DNA of 64,000 bases from Nocardioidaceae bacterium SCSIO 66511 (GTDB lineage Bacteria > Actinomycetota > Actinomycetes > Propionibacteriales > Nocardioidaceae). The stretch is taken from positions 4,402,001-4,466,000 of the forward strand of contig CP095846.1 of the NCBI GenBank assembly GCA_023100825.1. Direction: 5' to 3'. Positions 51,487 to 58,868 of this stretch are shown here, piece by piece. The position numbers were made by a program, and so were the translations under genes. Numbering within the stretch: position 1 is the first letter of the stretch; each line of letters begins with the position of its first letter. The notes under the pieces were generated by a model. The model was not told the DNA's origin. It did not search any database and saw only the letters and a list, made by a program, of their open reading frames with translations.

Positions 51487-52260
51487 TCAACGATGGTCAG
51501 TCGGCCGCTGCTCCAACAGACCGTGATCTGTCGCCATCTTGGACATCTCATCTAGGTCGAGGGTCCACTTGGCCTCGGCTTGTTCGTACGTCGAGGCACG
51601 CACGACATCCTCCACGCGAACGAGGTACTGGCCGCCAGACCGCACCTCGACCTGGCGTTCGAAGCGACGCCCATCGCCGTTGCCGTACCGACGATCGCTC
51701 TCCAGCACCTCCGAGCCATCGGAACGCACTGAGAAATCACAGTGCAGGCTGTCACTCGTGCGCGCGTCCTCGCGACACCGCTGCGCCGACGAGGCGGCCG
51801 ATTCGGAACGGAGCACGCTGATCTCGACTCGCTCGCCCTTCGGGAGCGAGAAGGTGGCGTCCCAGTTCACCGCCCGCGCCCACTCCGGCTCCGGCACTGG
51901 ATCGAGGTTCTGGTCGTACGCACGCCCGACACTCCTCGGCACATCGACACGGCCCGGGAGCTCCGCATAGAACGCGTCGTTGATCTCGCCTACCATCTCG
52001 TCACCCGGTACGGCCAAGGTCGAGCCGCCAGCGACCGGCGCCTGTCCATCGCCGTGGTCGAACGGACCCAGCCCGGACATAGCGGCCCCGGCGATCACAC
52101 CGACTGCGCAAACCGATGCAACTCCCGAACCGACCCGCGCTACGGCCCGCCGGCGACGGCGCGTACGCCCCTGCTGGATCGCACGCTGCAGACTCGGCCC
52201 TCCCTGCACGTCCGCTGACATCTGCGTGATCCGTTCCTTCAAGGTGTCTTCGATGCTCAT
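51487..52260 (-). CDS. putative anti-sigma factor / membrane-anchored protein partnered with a SigE-type sigma factor
   Basis: 257 residues, not a recognised family. Residues 1–40 are a short cytoplasmic part ending in TRRRRRAVARVG. One membrane helix follows (VGSGVASVCAVGVIAGAAMSG), then an external domain of about 190 residues with two cysteines (QRCREDAR and LHCDFSV). This topology and its position directly after an ECF-like SigE-family gene, with ATGA overlap at 52257–52260, suggest an anti-sigma or sensor partner, although no classic zinc anti-sigma motif is present. ATG 52260 is used; ATG 52272 is also in frame. Confidence 0.65.
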   Translation of the reverse strand: MSIEDTLKERITQMSADVQGGPSLQRAIQQGRTRRRRRAVARVGSGVASVCAVGVIAGAAMSGLGPFDHGDGQAPVAGGSTLAVPGDEMVGEINDAFYAELPGRVDVPRSVGRAYDQNLDPVPEPEWARAVNWDATFSLPKGERVEISVLRSESAASSAQRCREDARTSDSLHCDFSVRSDGSEVLESDRRYGNGDGRRFERQVEVRSGGQYLVRVEDVVRASTYEQAEAKWTLDLDEMSKMATDHGLLEQRPTDHR

Positions 52261-52766
52261 CGTGTCCCCCATACCGGGTCGTTCGAATCGACGGTCAGCT
52301 GGTCGCGCAACCGGTCGAGTGCTCGTTTGCTCTGGCTCTTGACGGTGCCTTCGGCGATGTCGCGGATCTCTGCCACCTGCTTGACCGACAGATCCTCCAA
52401 GTAGCGCAACGTGACAATCGCCCTGGCGCGCGGCGCGAGCAGCTGCAGCGAACGCCGCAGGTCGATCCCGTCATCGCGTTCATCGCTGTACGACCGCTCG
52501 GGTACCTACTCGGCAACGGTCTCCCGCTTGCGCTTACGCAGTAGCGAGAAGCAACTGTTGACCAAGGTCCGTCGCGCGTACGCGTCGAGCGTCTCGGGTT
52601 TGATCCGCGGCCAGTACACGTACAAGGCGCTGAATGCCTGCTGCGTCGCGTCCTCGGCCGACGGCCAGTCGCCCATGATCGAGTACGCGATCCGCATGAA
52701 GTCGCGTTGTCGACCGTCGAAGAAGGCGACGTAGTCGCCCTCCCAAGCCGGGGTTCTGCCCCACAT
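52257..52766 (-). pseudogene. SigE-family RNA polymerase sigma factor interrupted by an amber codon
   Basis: Reading from ATG 52766 (GAGGGG upstream) gives sigma region 2: GDYVAFFDGRQRDFMRIAYSIMGDWPSAEDATQQAFSALYVYWPRI and ARRTLVNSCFSLLRKRKRE. A TAG follows at 52506–52508. The same frame then continues with VPERSYSDERDDG and region 4 (LLAPRARAIVTLRYLEDLSVKQVAEIRDIAEGTVKSQSKRALDRLRDQL) to TGA at 52257. Full length would be 169 codons, the usual SigE-family size. The stop is in the region 2–4 linker, and one C-to-T change from CAG would create it. Both domains look intact, so the event is recent, or it is a sequencing error or tolerated read-through. Confidence 0.85.
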
Positions 52767-52831
52767 CCGATCCCCTCTCGTCACCGAACATCTCACGAAC
52801 AAGAGTCGGCAGCCACGGGATCGGTTCCGTA

Positions 52832-52890
52832 GAGTTCGCGGACTTTTCGGTGCTGCAGGCGGGCGTACGCACCTGAAAGTCCGCGAACTC
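52832..52890. terminator. palindromic terminator / repeat, copy 2
   Basis: Arms GAGTTCGCGGACTTTT (52832–52847) and GAAAGTCCGCGAACTC (52875–52890). It sits 11 nt past the ilvA stop and differs from 51430–51486 mainly in the loop. Same orientation as copy 1. Confidence 0.72.
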
Positions 52891-52901
52891 TGCCAAGACG
52901 G

Positions 52902-54143
52902 TCACAGCAGGTACTGGAAGACCGGATCCTCCGGCGACAGCTTCTTCGCATGCACCGGCGACGCGTCGAAGCGTTTCAGCAAACCCGGCAGATCGGTGGC
53001 ATCGCCGAGCTCGACACCGACCAACGCGGGACCGGTCTCGCGGTTGTGCCGCTTGACGTACTCGAACAACGTGATGTCGTCGTCGGGTCCGAGTACGTCG
53101 TCGAGGAACCCACGCAGCGCACCGGGCTCCTGCGGGAAGTCGACGAGCCAGTAGTGCTTGACGCCTTGCGACACCAACGCCCGCTCGATCACCTCGGCGT
53201 AGCGGCTCACGTCGTGGTTGCCGCCGGAGACGATGCTGACGACGCTCCCCTCGATCGGGCCGCCCCACGTACGCATGGCAGCCGAGGCGAGGGCTCCCGC
53301 CGGCTCCGCGATGATGCCGTCGGTCTGGAACATGTCGAGCATCTCCTCGCACACCAGACCCGAATCGACATCGACCAGGTCGATGCTGTGCGCGCGTACG
53401 ATCTCCGCGGTCACATCTCCGGCCCGGCGGACCGCGGCCCCGTCGACGAACCCGTCGATCTCGTCCAAGGTCACCGGCTCGCCCGCCTCGACCGCGGCCG
53501 CCATGCTCGCGGCACCGCTCGGCTCGACCCCGATGATCCGAGTCGACGGATGGTGCTCGGCCAACCAGGTCACACAGCCGGCGATCAGCCCGCCGCCGCC
53601 GACCGGCACCAGAAGTACGTCGGGCGCACCGCCGAGCTGCTCGACGATCTCGCGTGCCACAGTGCCCTGCCCGGCGACCACATCCGGCGCGTCGAAGGCG
53701 GGGATGAGTGCGGCCCCGCTGTCGGCGGCGTCCTGCCGGGCGAGCGCCGACGCTGCGTCGTACGTGTCACCGGTGACGATCAACTCGACCTGGCGGCCGC
53801 CGAGCGCGGTGATCCGGCTGCGCTTCTGCCGCGGGGTCGTACGCGGAACATAGATGCGCGCATCGAGCCGCAACTGCTGGCAGGCGTACGCCACCCCCTG
53901 CGCATGGTTGCCGGCGCTCGCGCAGACGACACCCTTGGCCCGCGCCTCGGCACCCAGCTGGGCAAGGAGGTTGTACGCGCCTCTCAGTTTGTACGAGCGG
54001 ACGACCTGCAGGTCCTCACGCTTCAGCCACACCTCGGAGCCGAGCCGTTGCGCGTGCCGCGAGCTGTACTGCAGCGGAGTGCGTACGACAACCGGCTCGA
54101 TCCGGTCGTACGCGGCGTCGACATCGAGCGCGGTCACGGTCAT
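52902..54143 (-). CDS. ilvA: threonine ammonia-lyase
   Basis: 413 residues. PLP lysine in VRSYKLRGAYN (about residue 53), phosphate-binding loop PVGGGGLIAGC, cofactor block SAGNHAQGVAYA. The C-terminal 85 residues (KHYWLVDFPQEPGALRGFLDDVLGP) form a single ACT-like regulatory domain, as in the short actinobacterial IlvA. It converts threonine to 2-oxobutanoate, the first step to isoleucine. AGGAAG lies 6 nt before ATG 54143. Monocistronic by position; a palindromic terminator follows. Confidence 0.95.
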   Translation of the reverse strand: MTVTALDVDAAYDRIEPVVVRTPLQYSSRHAQRLGSEVWLKREDLQVVRSYKLRGAYNLLAQLGAEARAKGVVCASAGNHAQGVAYACQQLRLDARIYVPRTTPRQKRSRITALGGRQVELIVTGDTYDAASALARQDAADSGAALIPAFDAPDVVAGQGTVAREIVEQLGGAPDVLLVPVGGGGLIAGCVTWLAEHHPSTRIIGVEPSGAASMAAAVEAGEPVTLDEIDGFVDGAAVRRAGDVTAEIVRAHSIDLVDVDSGLVCEEMLDMFQTDGIIAEPAGALASAAMRTWGGPIEGSVVSIVSGGNHDVSRYAEVIERALVSQGVKHYWLVDFPQEPGALRGFLDDVLGPDDDITLFEYVKRHNRETGPALVGVELGDATDLPGLLKRFDASPVHAKKLSPEDPVFQYLL

Positions 54144-54237
54144 GGGTGGCTTCCTGCTCCGAGAGAAATTGGCTCACTCAGCGTATTCCTCTCGTCTCGG
54201 CAGGCAACTCCGGTCCAGTAAACCTTGGTTGCACCAG

Positions 54238-54267
54238 TTGTGACGCGGTATCCCGCCGGGTTAGGTT
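54238..54267 (+). promoter_or_regulatory. candidate promoter of the first DUF6801-like gene
   Basis: TTGTGA (54238–54243), 18-nt spacer, TAGGTT (54262–54267). Reasonable match to a housekeeping promoter. Confidence 0.45.
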
Positions 54268-54305
54268 CCGCCTGTGGCCGGACGGCCCGGCCGATGGGAG
54301 ACACC

Positions 54306-54926
54306 ATGCCCCACAACCGCACCGCGGCCGCGTGCACGATCCTGGCCCTGACCGCCTCCGGGCTCCTCGTCGCCACGCCGACGAACGCACACGTCGCCGA
54401 CATGGCAAAGACCACGAAGTCATTCAAGTACAAATGCAAGGTCAAGGCCGGCGGCATGGTGATCAATCCTGCGGCCGTCAAGATGACAGTGAGCGCCAAG
54501 CTGCCGAGCTCGATCGAGGCCGGCTCGACACTGCGCAGGCGAGCGGTCACCGTCAAGGTGGCCATGCCCGACGTGATCCGCGACAACGCAGTGAGTGTTC
54601 TGCGGGCGAAGAAGGCAAGCGGCTCCGCCCCGAAGGCCCACCTCGGCGTCAAGATCAACAAGTCGACGTCGAAGGTCGCGGTGAAGAACCTGACGGCGCC
54701 GAAGCGCAAGATCCCGCGCAAGGGGACTTGGACGATCACGGCCAAGGGCAAGGTCGGCAAGGTACGAATTCCGGCAAAGGCATCCGGCTCGGCGAAGATC
54801 TCGGTGCCCAAGCGACTTCGGATCAAGGCGAAGCTGTTCCGCCGCAACGGGTCGAAGCTCAAGGCGGGCCTGACGTGCAAGGCCCCGAAGAAGCGAGTCT
54901 TCGGCACCGTCTCGATCAGCGGATAG
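54306..54926 (+). CDS. secreted lysine-rich protein, DUF6801-like domain (paralogue 1)
   Basis: 206 residues. Signal peptide (AAACTILALTASGLLVATPTNA) followed by a beta-rich, lysine-rich domain of about 165 residues. Two cysteines frame it (FKYKCKVKAGG near the start, GLTCKAPKKRVFG near the end). The pattern VKMTVSAKLPSSIEAGSTL, then NLTAPKRKIPRKGTWTITA, then PKRLRIKAKLF recurs in the proteins at 55926 and 56916. It resembles DUF6801 proteins of actinobacteria, whose role is unknown. ATG 54306 has GGGAGA upstream. No Ig-like tail is present, unlike its paralogues. Probably extracellular, strongly basic. Confidence 0.72.
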   Translation: MPHNRTAAACTILALTASGLLVATPTNAHVADMAKTTKSFKYKCKVKAGGMVINPAAVKMTVSAKLPSSIEAGSTLRRRAVTVKVAMPDVIRDNAVSVLRAKKASGSAPKAHLGVKINKSTSKVAVKNLTAPKRKIPRKGTWTITAKGKVGKVRIPAKASGSAKISVPKRLRIKAKLFRRNGSKLKAGLTCKAPKKRVFGTVSISG

Positions 54927-54998
54927 CGCGCTGCACAACAGCTGATATTCGGTTACTCTGAGTGACGACAGTCGTCGTCTCCTCGGAGGTCGCCGGGT

Positions 54999-55766
54999 AT
55001 GTCCACACGTTTCGCGGCGCAGCCGCACGAACCGACCGCTCGGCTCCTCGAACGCGCAGCGCGCGCCACTCCCGCCGCTGTCGACGTGTCATCGCACGGC
55101 TGGTGGCTACGCCATTCGGAGACGCGTCAGGGCGCCGATGCCGTGATCGCACACAGTGGCGACGGCTGGCTCGAGGACTCCGTCGATGCGGCAGAACGCT
55201 TCTACCGTGCGTACGAGTCGCCCGCACGATTCGAGGTCTGCGCGGGGTGCGTACCCGGACTCGACGTGCTGCTCGAACGACGGGCGTACTCGCCGACGGC
55301 GCCGGTGTCGCTGGAAACGTGCGCCGCCGATTCAGTCGCAACCCCGCGACCGCGTCGACACCTTCGCACCAGGCTGGCGCCGGCACCGACGCACGACTGG
55401 CTCCTTGTCGCGACAGACGATTCGGCGCCTGCCGAAGCCGACCAACTCAAGCAGTTGCTGCGCCGGGTACGCGGATCGTCGACGTACGTGACGGTCTACG
55501 AGCGCGATGTACCCGTCGCGATCGGTCGCTCGGTCACCGAGCGCGGCTGGGCGGGGATCTTCGATATGGCGACACTCCCCCTTGCGCGTGGCCGAGGTGC
55601 CGGCCGGTTGGTGCTGTCGACGCTCGCGTACGCGGCGATCGACCGCGGCGCGCAGTGGCTGTACCTGCAGGTGCAGCGGGGCAACGACCGGGCCCGGCGC
55701 CTCTATCGCAAGGCGGGCTTTCGCGAGACGGATACGTACCACTATTGGGTGCACCCGATGAGCTGA
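54999..55766 (+). CDS. GNAT family N-acetyltransferase
   Basis: 255 residues. The C-terminal GNAT fold is visible: VTVYERDVPVAIGRSVTERGWAGIFDMATLPLARGRGAGRLVLSTLAYAAIDRGAQWLYLQVQRGNDRARRLYRKAGF (motif A core RGRGAGRLVLS; motif B NDRARRLYRKAGF). The N-terminal 130 residues are a degenerate half. It uses acetyl-CoA; the acceptor is unknown. GGAGG lies upstream of ATG 54999. It lies between two secreted paralogues on the same strand, perhaps by chance. Confidence 0.88.
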   Translation: MSTRFAAQPHEPTARLLERAARATPAAVDVSSHGWWLRHSETRQGADAVIAHSGDGWLEDSVDAAERFYRAYESPARFEVCAGCVPGLDVLLERRAYSPTAPVSLETCAADSVATPRPRRHLRTRLAPAPTHDWLLVATDDSAPAEADQLKQLLRRVRGSSTYVTVYERDVPVAIGRSVTERGWAGIFDMATLPLARGRGAGRLVLSTLAYAAIDRGAQWLYLQVQRGNDRARRLYRKAGFRETDTYHYWVHPMS

Positions 55767-55925
55767 CGCACGACGGCAACTGTCCGCCGCGATCACCACC
55801 TGCACGCAACGTGACCTCTAGATCACGAACAGGTAACAAGGCCCGGGACGCAGCCCCGCCGATACCATCGGCGCGTACCGTCACGACGTGCCCGCGTGTG
55901 CGGGCAGACAGAGGGAGGGAAACCT

Positions 55926-56840
55926 GTGGCAACTACATCTGTACGCGCGCGCAAGGGCGTAGCTATCGGTGCATCGGGTGCGCTGATCGCCGGAGCGGCG
56001 CTGGCCATGACCGCCGCAACGACCACATCCGCCGACGCCGCGAAGATCAACAAGGACTTCAACTACAACTGCGTCCTGAGTTTGACCGGCGACTCGTACC
56101 CGATCGGCGTCACGACGAAGGTCTCGGTGCCGAAGTCGGTCACCGCCGGTCAGAAGGTCGCGAAGCGCAAGGCGTCGCTCACGCTCAACATCTCCGAGGA
56201 ACTGCACGAGACGGTGCTCAGTCTCGGCGCCACCGACGCCGAGGGCGGCTCCGACAACGCCAAGGTCGGCGTCAAGATCGGCAAGACGACGCGCCAGGTG
56301 AAGATCAACAACCTCAGCGCACCGAAGGCGCCGATTCCGCCGAGCGGCGAGCAGTGGAGCATTGCCACATCGGGCACGGTCGGGGCGTTCAAGGTACCCG
56401 CGGCGGCAAAGGGCGGCACGAAGGCCAGCCTGTCGATGCCGAAGAAGTTCACGATTGACGCAGTCGTCTACCTCGGCGAGAACGCTGTGCCGAACCAACT
56501 CACGTGCACGGCCGACGGCAAGCGCGCGCTCGGCTCGATCGCGATCAAGAAGGCGCCGAGCAAGCTCAAGGCGAACATCAAGCCGAAGAAGGTCATCGCG
56601 AAGAAGACCCGCGCGAAGGTCAACGTACGCGTCATGTCGAAGGGCAAGGCCACCGGCAAGGTTCGCGTGATGGAGGGCAAGAAGACCCTCGGCGCCGCAG
56701 CCGTCAAGAAGGGCAAGGCGACCGTCACGCTGAAGAAGTTCGCCAAGCCCGGTAAGCACAAGCTGACCATCAAGTACGCCGGCAACAAGTCGGTCAAGGC
56801 CAGCAAGCTCAAGAAGACCGTCAAGGTCGTACGCAAGTAG
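55926..56840 (+). CDS. secreted DUF6801-like protein with C-terminal Ig-like domain (paralogue 2)
   Basis: 304 residues. Signal peptide (GVAIGASGALIAGAALAMTAATTTSADA), then the paralogous domain (FNYNCVLSLTG … NLSAPKAPIPPSGEQWSIA … QLTCTADGKRALG) with its two cysteines. A lysine-rich bacterial Ig-like domain follows from about residue 215 (VIAKKTRAKVNVRVMSKGKATGKVRVMEGKKTLG; KPGKHKLTIKYAGNKS). Extracellular binding or wall association is plausible. GTG 55926 is preceded by GAGGGAGGG, which overrides the upstream ATG. It is followed by a 16-bp hairpin and paralogue 3. Confidence 0.78.
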   Translation: MATTSVRARKGVAIGASGALIAGAALAMTAATTTSADAAKINKDFNYNCVLSLTGDSYPIGVTTKVSVPKSVTAGQKVAKRKASLTLNISEELHETVLSLGATDAEGGSDNAKVGVKIGKTTRQVKINNLSAPKAPIPPSGEQWSIATSGTVGAFKVPAAAKGGTKASLSMPKKFTIDAVVYLGENAVPNQLTCTADGKRALGSIAIKKAPSKLKANIKPKKVIAKKTRAKVNVRVMSKGKATGKVRVMEGKKTLGAAAVKKGKATVTLKKFAKPGKHKLTIKYAGNKSVKASKLKKTVKVVRK

Positions 56841-56858
56841 CGACCGAGGTAGGGAGCA

Positions 56859-56896
56859 CAGCGTGGCCGGGCACCGGATCGTGCCCGGCCACGCTG
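56859..56896 (+). terminator. 16-bp perfect hairpin between paralogues 2 and 3
   Basis: CAGCGTGGCCGGGCAC (56859–56874), loop CGGATC, GTGCCCGGCCACGCTG (56881–56896). It ends 6 nt before the AGGAGGG of the next gene, so it may terminate partially or protect the mRNA end. Confidence 0.65.
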
Positions 56897-56915
56897 CTCT
56901 TCAGGAGGGAAACCC

Positions 56916-58148
56916 ATGAAGTACGCAATCGCGGGGCGCAGAAGCCTCGCCGCCGCCCTGTCCGGCACGCTCGTCGCAGGCGCGGTCGCCGGGACAGTCG
57001 TCGGTACGACCGGTTCCGCCAACGCGGCAGAGGTGCCGCTCGATCACACCTTCGTCTCGAGCTGCAATGTGAATGTCGGGGGCGATCTGAACCTCGGCAA
57101 CTACGACATCGACTTCGAGATGAATACCAAGGCCGAGGTGCCGCTGGTGCCCGGGGCCGACAATGCGAAGCAGGACGTCAGCATCAAGCTCACGATGCCG
57201 GAGAAGCTGCACAACGCCACTGTCAACCTGATCAAGGCCACCCACGCGAGCGGCGGTTCACCCGACTCCGCGGTGAACCTGACGCTGCCCATCGCGGGCG
57301 GCACGAAGGTCACCGAGCGGATCGCGCTGAAGGACCTGACGGCGCCGAAGGCGAAGATTCCTGCGGTCGGTACGCCGTGGGAGATCACCTCGACCGGCGT
57401 GGTGCCGAAGCAGCACGTACCCGGCTTCGCGGGTGGCGGGGAGGGAAACCCGTCCTTCGCGGCGCTCAGGCTGGCGCCGAAGTTCACCATCAAGTCGACG
57501 CTGTTTGCCGGTAAGAAGAAGTTCCCGACCACGATGAAGTGCACGGTCAAGAAGGCCGACCGCCTCATCAACGGCGAGGTACCGATCGTCGGTGCGTACC
57601 AGACGGACACGGTCCCGGCACATATCGCCACCACGGCGCGCAAGAACGGCTCGACGATGCTGACGTTCTTCCACCAGCCCGGTGCAGCGAACCCCGAGAA
57701 CGTGTTCACCCAGCCCAAGCACGGCAAGGTCAAGGTCGGCGCCAAGGGCAAGGCGACGTACACGCCGAACAAGAACTTCGTCGGCAAGGACTCCTTCACC
57801 TACACAGCCAAGGACGACAGCGGCACGTCGACGAGCAAGGTCACCGTTCGGGTCAAGAAGGCACCGACCAGGCTCAAGGTCCGGGCACCGAGGGCGATCA
57901 AGTTCGGCAACAAGGCCGTCGTACGTGTGACGGTGAACAGTAAGGGCGCCAAGGCCGGCCCGGTGCGGCTCGTCAAGGGCAAGCGCGTACTCGCCAAGGC
58001 CAGGACCGGCAAGCTCGGCAAGGCGAAGCTGACGGTCAAGCGCAAGGCCCTGAAGGTCGGCAAGCACAAGCTCCAAGTCAAGTTCGCCGGCACCAAAACA
58101 GCGAAGAAGGCAGCGAAGAAGATCACCATCCGCGTAAAAAAGCGCTGA
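56916..58148 (+). CDS. secreted DUF6801-like protein with cadherin-like and Ig-like domains (paralogue 3)
   Basis: 410 residues. Signal peptide (SLAAALSGTLVAGAVAGTVVGTTGSANA), DUF6801-like domain to about residue 225 (FVSSCNVNVGG … DLTAPKAKIPAVGTPWEIT … TMKCTVKKADR). A Big_9/cadherin-like segment follows (KATYTPNKNFVGKDSFTYTAKDDSGTSTSKVTV), then a second Ig-like repeat (VKGKRVLAKARTGKLGKAKLTVK; VGKHKLQVKFAGTK). The most elaborate of the three. Ends in a lysine/arginine tail. AGGAGGG precedes ATG 56916. Followed by an intrinsic terminator. Confidence 0.78.
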   Translation: MKYAIAGRRSLAAALSGTLVAGAVAGTVVGTTGSANAAEVPLDHTFVSSCNVNVGGDLNLGNYDIDFEMNTKAEVPLVPGADNAKQDVSIKLTMPEKLHNATVNLIKATHASGGSPDSAVNLTLPIAGGTKVTERIALKDLTAPKAKIPAVGTPWEITSTGVVPKQHVPGFAGGGEGNPSFAALRLAPKFTIKSTLFAGKKKFPTTMKCTVKKADRLINGEVPIVGAYQTDTVPAHIATTARKNGSTMLTFFHQPGAANPENVFTQPKHGKVKVGAKGKATYTPNKNFVGKDSFTYTAKDDSGTSTSKVTVRVKKAPTRLKVRAPRAIKFGNKAVVRVTVNSKGAKAGPVRLVKGKRVLAKARTGKLGKAKLTVKRKALKVGKHKLQVKFAGTKTAKKAAKKITIRVKKR

Positions 58149-58184
58149 GCGCGTAGCGCGAAAGCGCGAAAGCGCGCGCGAAGC

Positions 58185-58253
58185 CGCCGAGGTACGCCGT
58201 CGTGCCAATTGAGTACCCCTCTATTGGCGGGACGGCGTACCTCGGCGCGTTTT
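58185..58253 (+). terminator. Rho-independent terminator after the secreted-protein cluster
   Basis: CGCCGAGGTACGCCGTC (58185–58201) pairs perfectly with GACGGCGTACCTCGGCG (58231–58247), with an inner GCCAAT/ATTGGC helix and a TTTT tract at 58250. Confidence 0.8.
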
Positions 58254-58269
58254 GTGTTCTCGACGAAAG

Positions 58270-58303
58270 TATGCAACGAGTTGACTATGCAACTCGTTGC
58301 ATA
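58270..58303. promoter_or_regulatory. PadR operator (perfect palindrome)
   Basis: TATGCAACGAGTTG (58270–58283) and CAACTCGTTGCATA (58290–58303), 14-bp perfect arms with a 6-nt spacer, 13 nt before the padR start. Typical PadR site form (ATGC…GCAT). Confidence 0.7.
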
Positions 58304-58316
58304 GCAGGATGCGCAC

Positions 58317-58868
58317 ATGGCCCTCGACCACGCGATCCTGGTCTCGCTTGCTGAGCGATCGGCGAGTGGGTACGACCTTGCGCGCCGGTTCGACAAGTCC
58401 ATCGGCTTCTTCTGGAAGGCCACGCATCAGCAGATCTACAAGGTCCTCTCCCGGATGGAGTCCGCCGGCTGGGTGGAGTCGACGACCGTCGAGGAGCCCG
58501 GTCGCCCCGCGAAGAAGGTGTACGCCCTCACCGACGACGGCCGCACCGAGCTGACCCGCTGGACCGCCGAGCCGACGCCGATCGAGAGCGTGCGTAGCGA
58601 CTTCGCGGTCAAGGTACGCGCGATGAACTTCGGCGACCGCAGCGCCGTGCTCGCCGACATCGCCCGGCAGCGCGACCGCCACCTCGACCGGCTTGCGTAC
58701 TACGAGGCCGACTGCACCAAGCACTTCCCCGAGCCCGACTCCCTCACCGCATCCGAGCTCCCCGCCTATCTCGTGCTGCGCGGCGGCATTCGTACGGAAC
58801 AGACCTATATCGAGTGGTGCGACGAGATGCTCGCCGCACTCGGCACCGACCCGGAGGACCAACGATGA
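58317..58868 (+). CDS. PadR family transcriptional regulator
   Basis: 183 residues. N-terminal winged helix: DHAILVSLAERSASGYDLARRFDKSIGFFWKATHQQIYKVLSRMESAGWV and GRPAKKVYALTDDG; C-terminal helical Vir_act_alpha_C domain (DRSAVLADIARQRDRHLDRLAYYE). It probably represses itself and the overlapping dienoyl-CoA reductase (ATGA junction at 58865) through the palindrome upstream, relieved by a lipid-type ligand (inference). Confidence 0.92.
   Translation: MALDHAILVSLAERSASGYDLARRFDKSIGFFWKATHQQIYKVLSRMESAGWVESTTVEEPGRPAKKVYALTDDGRTELTRWTAEPTPIESVRSDFAVKVRAMNFGDRSAVLADIARQRDRHLDRLAYYEADCTKHFPEPDSLTASELPAYLVLRGGIRTEQTYIEWCDEMLAALGTDPEDQR

Noticed and set aside
52534-53352. Open frame running from ilvA antisense into the sigma gene region
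   Set aside because: Crosses the palindromic terminator and is out of frame with both real genes.
55767-55925. cyclic-di-AMP riboswitch or CRP/GlxR site before paralogue 2
   Set aside because: CGTGACCTCTAGATCACG has CRP-like half sites, but the spacing is 8 rather than 6 nt, and the riboswitch core could not be matched.
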